Of a DNA stretch of 59,657 nt, positions 52,916 to 59,657 are shown one piece after another; the first letter of the stretch is position 1, and each line of letters begins with the position of its first letter. The notes below the pieces were generated by a model. It was not told the origin of the DNA, made no database searches, and worked only from the letters and a program-made list of their open reading frames with translations. This stretch comes from Treponema sp. (GTDB lineage: Bacteria; Spirochaetota; Spirochaetia; Treponematales; Treponemataceae). The position numbers were made by a program, and so were the translations under genes. The stretch is taken from assembly GCA_016290335.1 (NCBI GenBank), contig JAEETM010000015.1:1-59657 (forward strand), given 5' to 3'.

Positions 52916-53398
52916 TTAATTTGTTGTTATGAAAACTTTTGCGGTGTCCTTATAGATTTTACCGGATTGTTCGGTAACTGTAAGAACAAGCTTGTTTTCT
53001 TTATCTGTACTAAAAACTCCGGGCGTTGTAAACTTCAACGTTCTGGAAGTTCCTATTACATTCTCCCTTAATACTTCTTTGCCTTCATTATCAACCTGAG
53101 GAATAAGAGCCTTCCATTCATAAACACACTGGGTCTTTCCTTCGGGGGCTTCAAGAATTATAAGACAGCTTAATGGCAGATTAAGCACATCATCAAGCAT
53201 TTCGCTTTCCTTAAAGTTCTTGCTTTCCGTTGAATATTTTTCAGGCGAAAGATATTTTTCTTCAAAATATTTCTTATTAAAATCATTTATTGCCTCTTCG
53301 TATGAACTGCCACAGGAAAGAAATGTAAAAAGCATCATCAGAGAGACAAGAAAAGAAGTGAGGATATAAAGCTTTCTAAGTACCATTTTATTTATCAT
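52916..53398 (-). CDS. Small lipoprotein, partner of the WD40 gene
   Basis: The 160-aa protein has lipobox TFLSC. The mature part starts with a charged helix (YEEAINDFNKKYFEEKYLS) and ends in an immunoglobulin-like unit (LTVTEQSGKIYKDTAKVFI). The ATG lies three bases after the stop of the WD40 gene, so the two are read together. Unknown function. Confidence 0.7.
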   Translation of the reverse strand: MINKMVLRKLYILTSFLVSLMMLFTFLSCGSSYEEAINDFNKKYFEEKYLSPEKYSTESKNFKESEMLDDVLNLPLSCLIILEAPEGKTQCVYEWKALIPQVDNEGKEVLRENVIGTSRTLKFTTPGVFSTDKENKLVLTVTEQSGKIYKDTAKVFITTN

Positions 53399-53401
53399 TT
53401 T

Positions 53402-55180
53402 TTATTTTTTACCTTTTTTATTTTTTGAATCCCATCTGAAAACACAACCAATATATACAGAAGGATTTATTTTGCCCACCGAATCGTATTCACAGTTGAT
53501 GTCAAAGGCAAACCATTTTATTTGCATTCCAACTCCTGCACTTAAAAACAAAGACAGAAAAGGGTCTCCTATAATTGTCCCCTCTTTTGTAATTAATGCA
53601 ACAGAAGACACTTTAGCTCCCGCCCGGAACACTGTATTTATAAGAACAGGTTTATTCCATGGAAAGAATGCGTAACCAAAAGGAATATATAAAACAGCCG
53701 AAAGTAAATCAGGAGGATTAACATTCTGCTCTTTAATTATATACTGCGCTGGAAAATCCTTTCGCGGAAAACCACAGGATGCAATGAGCCCCATACCAAT
53801 AAAAAATGGAGAGATTTTCTGTGAATAAAGATATTCCATACGAAGATTTCCAGAAACAAAGAACGGGCTGGTCATATAATTTGCACCACCACATACAGAA
53901 AAACAGGAAAATCCTTTTGTACCGCCTGTAGATAAGTTCTGATTATTGCCCGATAAATTATTCGTTTCAGATTGTGATTGTGATTTCGGTTCCGATTTTG
54001 CATCTGTATTCTGTTTTGTTTTTTGTTCAGTTTTCGGTTCACTTATCTGTTCAATCTTTGATTCTGTTTTCTGTTCTTTAGTCTGCTCCTTATTCTGTTC
54101 AGACTCATCGACTGACACCGTATTCTTTTTATTCTTGCTGTCTTTTCCTTTTAAATCATCAGATATATCAATTACCTTTACGCCCGAATCCCGTATTCCT
54201 GTTCTGGAATCAACAAGCTTAACAGATCCATCCCTAAAACCTGCATAAAGGCTGTCCCCGGTAACATTAAACTCAAAAGCCGAAAGCAAAGTATTTCGTT
54301 TTACTTCAAAAACAGAAACAGCTTTTTTTGCAGAAATACTAAAAACAACAATCTCCTTTTTATCATTACCTATTGCAATCAAATCGGGATTTTTCAAAGG
54401 TTTAATCATTGTAATTGTCTGACCAGTCATAATCGAATAAAGAGTCTTACCCGAAAGCTCTGAAATACGGAAGGAGTTTTCGCTTTCCTGACTCACAATA
54501 AATGCGGAATCACCAGTAAAACAGACAGGCACCTTTGCAAGTGTATAAACATCATTCAGTCGTCCTATTTGAGTACCATTGCTTGTGCGCCAGATAAAGG
54601 CTTCTCCATCTTCAGAAACCGAAGCCAGATATTCACTGTTAAAATCAAACTCCAGCCCATAAACTTTAGATTTATGATTATTTATTGATTTTGTAATTGC
54701 ATTTTGTGTTAATCGCAGGCGGTAATAAAGCTTTATGATATTATCATTTTCTGCAACAGCCATATAATCCGAATTATTACTTACCGCAAGACATTCAGCT
54801 TTCTTAAACCACTCAGATTGAGAAAGATTCATAGAAAAATACGGTTCGTTTGAATCATAATACCAGAAGGATTCCCGTTTTTTGAGTTTTCTTACAGAAA
54901 GATTTCCATCGCCTGTTAAAATTGAAATATATTCAACACCATTTTCCGTAAAAAAAGCCGTTTTTTCAGCCTTTGGCACATCAAATACACATACCTGCGA
55001 ATAATCTGACGTATCATAAACAGTAACACATTTTTTATCAGAAACCGCCAGTAAAGAGTCTGCTGCATTACCCGAAATATTGATTATCTGCGTCGATGAG
55101 GCTGGAATCTGCGCATATAAATAAACGTTTGCAAGAAGTATATATATAATAGAAAAAAATAGAAATGCAACTTTTTTCAT
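53402..55180 (-). CDS. Secreted WD40-like propeller fused to a barrel-like C-terminus
   Basis: The 592-aa protein has a signal peptide ending near LYAQ. Residues about 30-340 hold WD40-type blades (NHKSKVYGLEFDFNSEYLASVSEDGEAFIWRT is the clearest). Residues about 345-415 are a low-complexity Lys/Glu/Gln/Ser linker made of EQKTE-like repeats. The last 165 residues (CFSVCGGANYMTSPFFVSGNLRMEYLY...PSVYIGCVFRW) look like a small outer-membrane barrel or a sandwich. This would place a propeller in the periplasm tied to the outer membrane. GAGG precedes the ATG at 55180. Confidence 0.7.
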   Translation of the reverse strand: MKKVAFLFFSIIYILLANVYLYAQIPASSTQIINISGNAADSLLAVSDKKCVTVYDTSDYSQVCVFDVPKAEKTAFFTENGVEYISILTGDGNLSVRKLKKRESFWYYDSNEPYFSMNLSQSEWFKKAECLAVSNNSDYMAVAENDNIIKLYYRLRLTQNAITKSINNHKSKVYGLEFDFNSEYLASVSEDGEAFIWRTSNGTQIGRLNDVYTLAKVPVCFTGDSAFIVSQESENSFRISELSGKTLYSIMTGQTITMIKPLKNPDLIAIGNDKKEIVVFSISAKKAVSVFEVKRNTLLSAFEFNVTGDSLYAGFRDGSVKLVDSRTGIRDSGVKVIDISDDLKGKDSKNKKNTVSVDESEQNKEQTKEQKTESKIEQISEPKTEQKTKQNTDAKSEPKSQSQSETNNLSGNNQNLSTGGTKGFSCFSVCGGANYMTSPFFVSGNLRMEYLYSQKISPFFIGMGLIASCGFPRKDFPAQYIIKEQNVNPPDLLSAVLYIPFGYAFFPWNKPVLINTVFRAGAKVSSVALITKEGTIIGDPFLSLFLSAGVGMQIKWFAFDINCEYDSVGKINPSVYIGCVFRWDSKNKKGKK

Positions 55181-55330
55181 ACTTATCCTCAAACGTTTTT
55201 ATGACAGGTTTTATATTTTTTTAATAACATTTTATTATATAATATTTGACTTTCTTTTCCAATATGATATAAAGCCTGATTTCGTATAATATCTATCTCT
55301 GAGATTCGCATAATTCTTTCATAAATTAAT

Positions 55331-55359
55331 TTTCATTTCAAATATTCCTGTGGTATAAT
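55331..55359 (+). promoter_or_regulatory. Promoter of the small ORF-nhaC operon
   Basis: TTTCAT, 17-base spacer, TATAAT with TGG ahead (extended -10). Start expected near 55366, giving a 35-base leader with a GGAGG ribosome site. Confidence 0.7.
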
Positions 55360-55400
55360 TTTTAGTATCATAAAAATCAAAAACTAAAAAGGAGGATTTT

Positions 55401-55562
55401 ATGACAAATCGTGAGGCGATTGATTCTTTGAAAAAAATCAAAACCTATACTGCGGCCGGCTTACTTGATGTTATTGAATATCTCATCAAAGTATTGGAAA
55501 AACTTGAAAAAGAAGGCGTTACAGACCCTCTGAATACTGATTTCAAAAAACTGAAAAACTAA
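55401..55562 (+). CDS. 53-aa small protein ahead of nhaC
   Basis: A perfect GGAGG lies five bases before the ATG, and a strong extended promoter lies 42 bases upstream. The product is mostly amphipathic helix: REAIDSLKKIKTYTAAGLLD, then VIEYLIKVLEKLEKEGV and a Lys-rich end. No signal peptide or full membrane span. The stop is 18 bases before the NhaC start, so the two share a message. I do not know the family. It could be a small regulator or partner of the antiporter; that is a guess from position only. Confidence 0.75.
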   Translation: MTNREAIDSLKKIKTYTAAGLLDVIEYLIKVLEKLEKEGVTDPLNTDFKKLKN

Positions 55563-55580
55563 AATAAAAGGAATTGAAAA

Positions 55581-57101
55581 ATGACAGGAACATTTTGGGC
55601 TTTGGTGCCTGCAATTTTAGCTATTGCACTGGCACTCATCACTAAGGAAGTTTATTCTTCACTATTTTGCGGTATCGTCCTTGGCGGTATATTTTTTGCA
55701 ATCGATGCAGGAAGCGGATTCACAGGCTTTATGACTCACGTTTTCAGCGACGGCTTTGTTGGCTCTCTTGCTGACTCTTACAACGTTGGAATCTTAATCT
55801 TCCTTGTAATACTTGGTATTTTGGTTGCTTTGATGAACAGAGCCGGCGGTTCAGCTGCTTTCGGAAACTGGGCTAAAAAGCATATTAAATCAAAGGTTGG
55901 CGCACAGTTCGCTACAATCCTTCTTGGAATCCTCATCTTTATTGATGACTACTTTAACTGTCTTACAGTTGGTTCAGTAATGAAGCCGGTAACAGACAAA
56001 TACGGTGTTTCAAAGGAAAAGCTCGCTTACCTCATCGACTCAACAGCAGCTCCAGTTTGTATTATTGCACCAGTTTCTTCCTGGGCCGCAGCTGTAGCAG
56101 GCTTTGTATCCGAAGGCGAAAACGGAATCGGACTTTTCTGTAAGGCAATTCCTTTCAACTTTTATGCCTGGTTTACTTTGATAATGATGACAGCAATGGT
56201 ATTTATGAAGTTTGAATACGGTGAAATGTCAAAATATGAAAAAGCACTTGAAATTATGAATGATGATACAGAAGAAGATGAAGCAGCTAAAGATTCAAAG
56301 GGCAAGGTTATTGATTTAATTCTTCCTGTAGTTGTTTTGATTGTTTTGTGCGTTCTTGGCCTTGTTTATTCAGGCGGCATTTTCGACAGTGAATCTGAAT
56401 CTTATGGACACTTTATAATTGCCTTCTCTAATGCAGACGCTTCTGTTGGACTTTTACTTGGTTCCTTTGGTGGTTTGATTATTACTGTAATCTTCTATCT
56501 TTGTAGAAAGGTTCTTACTTTTAAATCTGCAATGGAATGTGTACCAGACGGCTTTAAGGCAATGGTTCCAGCTATTTTGATTCTTACTCTTGCATGGACT
56601 CTTAAAGGCATGACAGATAGCCTTGGTGCAAAACAGTATGTAGCTGGTCTTGTAGAAAACAGTGCCGGCGGCTTAAAGATGTTCCTTCCTGCAATCGTAT
56701 TTATTATTGCCTGCTTCCTTGCATTTGCAACTGGAACTTCATGGGGAACCTTTGGAATCCTTATTCCAATCTGTATTGCAGCCTTCCCGGTTGGAGCAAT
56801 CAGAATTGTTTCTATTTCTGCCTGTATGGCCGGTGCCGTTTGCGGTGACCACTGTTCTCCAATTTCTGATACAACAATTATGGCTTCTGCCGGTGCCCAG
56901 TGTGTACATGTAAATCACGTTTCAACACAACTTCCATACGCAATCACCTGTGCCGCAGTTTCCTTTGTAACATACCTTGTTGCAGGCTTAACACTCAATC
57001 TTGGTGTAGTTGCAAGCGGAATTATTTCCTGGGTAGTTGGACTTGCTGCTCTTGCAGGAACATTGATTGTATTGAAGAAAAGAGCTGCTAAAAAGGCTTA
57101 A
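55581..57101 (+). CDS. nhaC: Na+/H+ antiporter of the NhaC family
   Basis: The 506-aa inner-membrane protein has about eleven spans. Family marks: FIDDYFNCLTVGSVMKPVTDKYGVSKEKLAYLIDSTAAPVCIIAPVSSW, with acidic and polar residues in mid-membrane, and CGDHCSPISDTTIMASAGAQC near the end. It exchanges Na+ for H+, and so couples to the Na+ gradient made by the decarboxylase coded next door on the other strand. A cytosolic loop is acidic (NDDTEEDEAAKDS). Confidence 0.93.
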   Translation: MTGTFWALVPAILAIALALITKEVYSSLFCGIVLGGIFFAIDAGSGFTGFMTHVFSDGFVGSLADSYNVGILIFLVILGILVALMNRAGGSAAFGNWAKKHIKSKVGAQFATILLGILIFIDDYFNCLTVGSVMKPVTDKYGVSKEKLAYLIDSTAAPVCIIAPVSSWAAAVAGFVSEGENGIGLFCKAIPFNFYAWFTLIMMTAMVFMKFEYGEMSKYEKALEIMNDDTEEDEAAKDSKGKVIDLILPVVVLIVLCVLGLVYSGGIFDSESESYGHFIIAFSNADASVGLLLGSFGGLIITVIFYLCRKVLTFKSAMECVPDGFKAMVPAILILTLAWTLKGMTDSLGAKQYVAGLVENSAGGLKMFLPAIVFIIACFLAFATGTSWGTFGILIPICIAAFPVGAIRIVSISACMAGAVCGDHCSPISDTTIMASAGAQCVHVNHVSTQLPYAITCAAVSFVTYLVAGLTLNLGVVASGIISWVVGLAALAGTLIVLKKRAAKKA

Positions 57102-57120
57102 TAATTAAAATACAAGCAAA

Positions 57121-57156
57121 AAAAAGGTGGTTTCTAATGAAACCACCTTTTTTTAT
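57121..57156. terminator. Bidirectional terminator between nhaC and oadB
   Basis: Stem GGTGGTTTC/GAAACCACC with loop TAAT, flanked by A's on the left and T's on the right. It can end transcripts from both sides. Confidence 0.92.
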
Positions 57157-57190
57157 TCTTACGCGATTATCGTAAACCCTACAATATCAC

Positions 57191-58639
57191 TTACATTCCG
57201 TACGTAGAAATGAATACACCGGCGGCAATTGCGGTACCGATTACGCCGGCTACGTTTGGTCCCATGGCGTGCATCAAAAGGAAGTTTGTAGGATCTTCTG
57301 ACATACCAACTTTGTTTGCAACGCGGGCTGCCATTGGAACTGCTGATACACCAGCTGAACCGATAAGCGGATTGATTTTTTCTTTAAGGAAGAGGTTCAT
57401 AATCTTAGCCATAATAAGTCCACCCATTGTAGCAATACAGAAAGCAAGAAGGCCAAGAACGATAATACCAAGTGAGTTAGCGTGCATAATCTTTTCTGGA
57501 GTCATCTGAGAACCAACACCAAGAGAAAGCAGAATTGAAACAATGTTCATCAATTCATTTTCTACAGTTTTAGAAAGTCGCTGTACAATTCCAACTTCCT
57601 TAATAAAGTTGCCGAATGCAAGCATACCAATTAGTGGAGCTGCAGGTGGCAAAAGAAGGATTGTTACAACAAGCAAAAGCAATGGGAACAAAGTCTTTTC
57701 TGTTTTAGAAACAGGACGAAGCTGCTTCATTTTGATTGTTCGCTCTTTCTTAGAAGTAAGGAGCTTCATGATAGGTGGCTGAATCATAGGAACGAGTGCC
57801 ATGTAAGAGTACGCAGCAACCGCAATAACCGCCATCATTTCCGGAGCAAGTTTTCCGGAAACGTAAATTGAAGTAGGACCATCAGCACCACCGATAATTG
57901 CGATAGCACAAGCCTGCTTCATGTTATAGTCAATTCCAGGAATAAAGTTCATTGCAGCAACACCGAACAGGGTAGCAAATACACCAAGCTGGGCAGCACC
58001 ACCAAGGAGAGCAGTTTTAGGGTTAGCGATAAGCGGACCAAAGTCTGTCATGGCACCAATACCCATAAAGATAAGCATTGGGAAGAACTCATTTCCAACA
58101 CCGGCGTTATAAATGATGTGAAGCATACCGTCTGGAGCATCACCCATACCGGCACCAGGAATATTTACAAGAATAGTACCAAATCCGATTGGAATAAGAA
58201 GAAGTGGTTCAAAGCCCTTAACTACTGCAAGGTATACAATTAAGAAACCGATTGCAAGCATGATAAGTCTCTGCCAGCCTTTTACAGGATGAGCAGCCAA
58301 ATCTGCGGCAGCCTGAGCAGCCTGTTCTTCTTTTGCAAGCTCCATTGCCTCTTTAGAAGCTTTTTCTTCTGCAAGTTCTGCAGCAGTTGGAGTGTGAATC
58401 ATTTTGTAGATTCCAGTATTTTTTCCTACATTCTTAAAGAACGAAGAAACCGAAATAGGTTTAATTCCTTCAGAACCTTTTACGATTGTTGTACTGTGAA
58501 CCGAAGGAGCTTTACCACCAGCAGATTTGTCTGAAGTACCGCAGCCTGCAAAAGAAAGCACAACTGCAATAAGACAGATTATAGCTGTGGTTTTAAAAAC
58601 CTTTAATTTATTATCTTTGTTATTTAATTCTGTATCCAT
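57191..58639 (-). CDS. oadB: Sodium-pumping decarboxylase beta subunit with lipobox-like N-terminal extension
   Basis: The 482-aa protein's residues from about 120 on are Oad[73 protein letters not shown] (the conserved Na+-site region) and [31 protein letters not shown]. It moves Na+ out as it decarboxylates carboxybiotin. The first 115 residues are extra: a hydrophobic stretch ending SFAGC, then about 65 polar residues and an Ala/Glu-rich helix ([20 protein letters not shown]). The OadA gene lies nine bases upstream. Confidence 0.92.
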   Translation of the reverse strand: MDTELNNKDNKLKVFKTTAIICLIAVVLSFAGCGTSDKSAGGKAPSVHSTTIVKGSEGIKPISVSSFFKNVGKNTGIYKMIHTPTAAELAEEKASKEAMELAKEEQAAQAAADLAAHPVKGWQRLIMLAIGFLIVYLAVVKGFEPLLLIPIGFGTILVNIPGAGMGDAPDGMLHIIYNAGVGNEFFPMLIFMGIGAMTDFGPLIANPKTALLGGAAQLGVFATLFGVAAMNFIPGIDYNMKQACAIAIIGGADGPTSIYVSGKLAPEMMAVIAVAAYSYMALVPMIQPPIMKLLTSKKERTIKMKQLRPVSKTEKTLFPLLLLVVTILLLPPAAPLIGMLAFGNFIKEVGIVQRLSKTVENELMNIVSILLSLGVGSQMTPEKIMHANSLGIIVLGLLAFCIATMGGLIMAKIMNLFLKEKINPLIGSAGVSAVPMAARVANKVGMSEDPTNFLLMHAMGPNVAGVIGTAIAAGVFISTYGM

Positions 58640-58648
58640 AATTAATTC

Positions 58649-59657
58649 CTACTGAATCTGAGCTACGGTCTGTCCCTGTGCAATCTGGGCACCGGTTGCG
58701 GCAATAAAGTGAACTTTACCTGCGGCACCTGCCTTAATTTCAAGTTCCATCTTCATTGATTCGATGATTATAATTGTTGTGTCTGGCTGAACAGCGGCAC
58801 CTTCTGCAACTGCATAGCGGAGAAGTGTTCCGGCAACAGGAGCAGCAACGGCCTGACCACCGTTACTTGATGCAGCACTTGTACTGGCCGTTGCTGCAGT
58901 TGCTGGCGCAACTGCGTTCGTGCCTACTGACGCACCACCAGCTGGAGCAGCAACAACAGCACCACCAAGATTAGCCAGAGTCTGACCTGCCTGTACCTGG
59001 TCACCAGTATGAACTGTATAAGAAATCTTTCCTGCTTCAGGAGCCTTTACTTCGAGCTCCATCTTCATAGATTCAATCATGATTACTGTGTCGCCCTTCT
59101 TAACCTGGCTTCCTTCTGGAGCAACAAACTTAAGAATTGTTCCGGCAACTGGGCTTGGAACTGGAACGTTACCAACTGCAGCTGCAGGAGCAGCAGCGGC
59201 TGGAGCTGCACCAGGAGCACCAAATGTTACATTATAAGCAGTACCGTTTACATTTACGTTCATGCTGTCTCCGGCAGGACCTGTTGTAACATTGTAGCTT
59301 GTACCATTGATATTGATTGTGTAAGAGCCACCCTTGTTATCACCAGCCTTAACTTCTTTCTTAGCAAAAGCAGTAGCTGCATCAACAGGGCCCTTAGCGC
59401 GTTCAGCAAAGAATTTTGGAGCAACATTAGGGAACATTGCATAAGTAAGAACATCTTCGTCAGAACCGTTACCACCGGCCTTCTTGGCTTCTTCAACCAT
59501 TTTGTCCCATTCGTTAGGAATTTCATCAGCTGGGCGGCAGGTCATTACCTTTTCCATTCCGTTCTGTTCAAGAGCCTTCTTTACGAGTTCCTGATTAGCC
59601 TCAGCAGGAAGAGCACCAAACTTACCAGTAATCAAGTTGCGGAAATCCTGAGTCATT
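58649..59657 (-). CDS. oadA: Oxaloacetate decarboxylase alpha-like subunit, C-terminal part, two biotinyl domains
   Basis: The 5' end is cut by the window edge. The first 85 visible residues (FRNLITGKFGALPAEANQ to FFAERAKG) match the end of the PYC/OADA domain. A linker follows with a doubled motif INGTSYNVT / VNGTAYNVT. Then come two biotin carrier domains: APEGSQVKKGDTVIMIESMKMELE and, after a 50-residue Ala/Thr-rich spacer, AVAEGAAVQPDTTIIIIESMKMELE. Both have the biotinylation Lys in MKM. Two biotinyl domains in tandem on one alpha subunit are unusual. It carries CO2 from oxaloacetate to OadB. Confidence 0.92.
   Translation of the reverse strand, partial: MTQDFRNLITGKFGALPAEANQELVKKALEQNGMEKVMTCRPADEIPNEWDKMVEEAKKAGGNGSDEDVLTYAMFPNVAPKFFAERAKGPVDAATAFAKKEVKAGDNKGGSYTININGTSYNVTTGPAGDSMNVNVNGTAYNVTFGAPGAAPAAAAPAAAVGNVPVPSPVAGTILKFVAPEGSQVKKGDTVIMIESMKMELEVKAPEAGKISYTVHTGDQVQAGQTLANLGGAVVAAPAGGASVGTNAVAPATAATASTSAASSNGGQAVAAPVAGTLLRYAVAEGAAVQPDTTIIIIESMKMELEIKAGAAGKVHFIAATGAQIAQGQTVAQIQ

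Noticed and set aside
53946..54248. Cys/Phe/Ser repeat ORF on the plus strand
   Set aside because: Antisense of the EQKTE linker in the WD40 gene.

Overview
The window looks like chromosome from a host-associated spirochaete close to Treponema, probably a gut or rumen species. This is an inference from content. The DNA is AT-rich. There are many secreted lipoproteins whose lipobox often has Ser before Cys (LFSC, TISC, FFSC, FLSC), as is usual in spirochaetes. The gene set also includes a GguAB/ChvE-type sugar ABC transporter, a sodium-pumping decarboxylase, NhaC, c-di-GMP enzymes and small outer-membrane barrel-like proteins. I see no rRNA, tRNA, CRISPR array, transposase or prophage.

Layout. 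1-5500: GAPDH (cut by the window edge), a stand-alone RelA/SpoT-type HD hydrolase, an EamA transporter carrying an in-frame palindromic repeat, and valS. 5600-12200 is an accessory block: an orphan PcfJ-like gene, a LytTR/DUF3021 regulatory module with a secreted lead protein, a 2H phosphoesterase, two secreted YD-repeat paralogues and a Phd/PIN toxin-antitoxin pair. 12300-22800: two large surface lipoproteins, an XRE regulator, argS, and an MFS-GH2 sugar uptake and hydrolysis pair. 22900-30060: a DUF2147 protein, an iron alcohol dehydrogenase, a DNA alkyltransferase, a nitroreductase/TIM-barrel/FMN-oxidase operon, and a paaK-ACT-paaI operon behind a structured leader with a Phe-rich mini-ORF. 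30100-37700: a receiver-GGDEF-EAL-PAS-pseudokinase fusion, a lipoprotein, and a diguanylate cyclase-MATE operon. 37800-46800: a flavin-binding protein, CreD, a ferredoxin-like aldo/keto reductase, a three-gene operon of little-known proteins, and the sugar ABC transporter. 46900-55200: five secreted proteins around a type IIA topoisomerase B subunit with a histone-H1-like tail. 55400-59657: a 53-aa protein with NhaC, and OadB plus the end of an OadA with two biotinyl domains.

How the genes work together. Energy and ion handling are linked: the Oad complex exports Na+ and NhaC exchanges Na+ for H+. Sugar import (GguAB/ChvE, MFS) feeds glycolysis (GAPDH) and fermentation (iron alcohol dehydrogenase). 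Aromatic acid activation (PaaK) with an ACT sensor and a thioesterase suggests aromatic amino-acid fermentation. c-di-GMP signalling has at least one probable synthase and one probable phosphodiesterase.

Most notable: (i) a recurring promoter layout, often TG-N-TATAAT, 6 to 9 bases before an ATG with no Shine-Dalgarno site, at eight loci, which implies leaderless mRNAs; (ii) a family of short palindromic elements, two copies of which sit inside the coding sequence of a transporter; (iii) the H1-tailed topoisomerase subunit; (iv) the LytTR module with tandem operator-like repeats; (v) the structured Phe-rich leader of paaK. All function calls come from reading motifs by eye; no database search was run.
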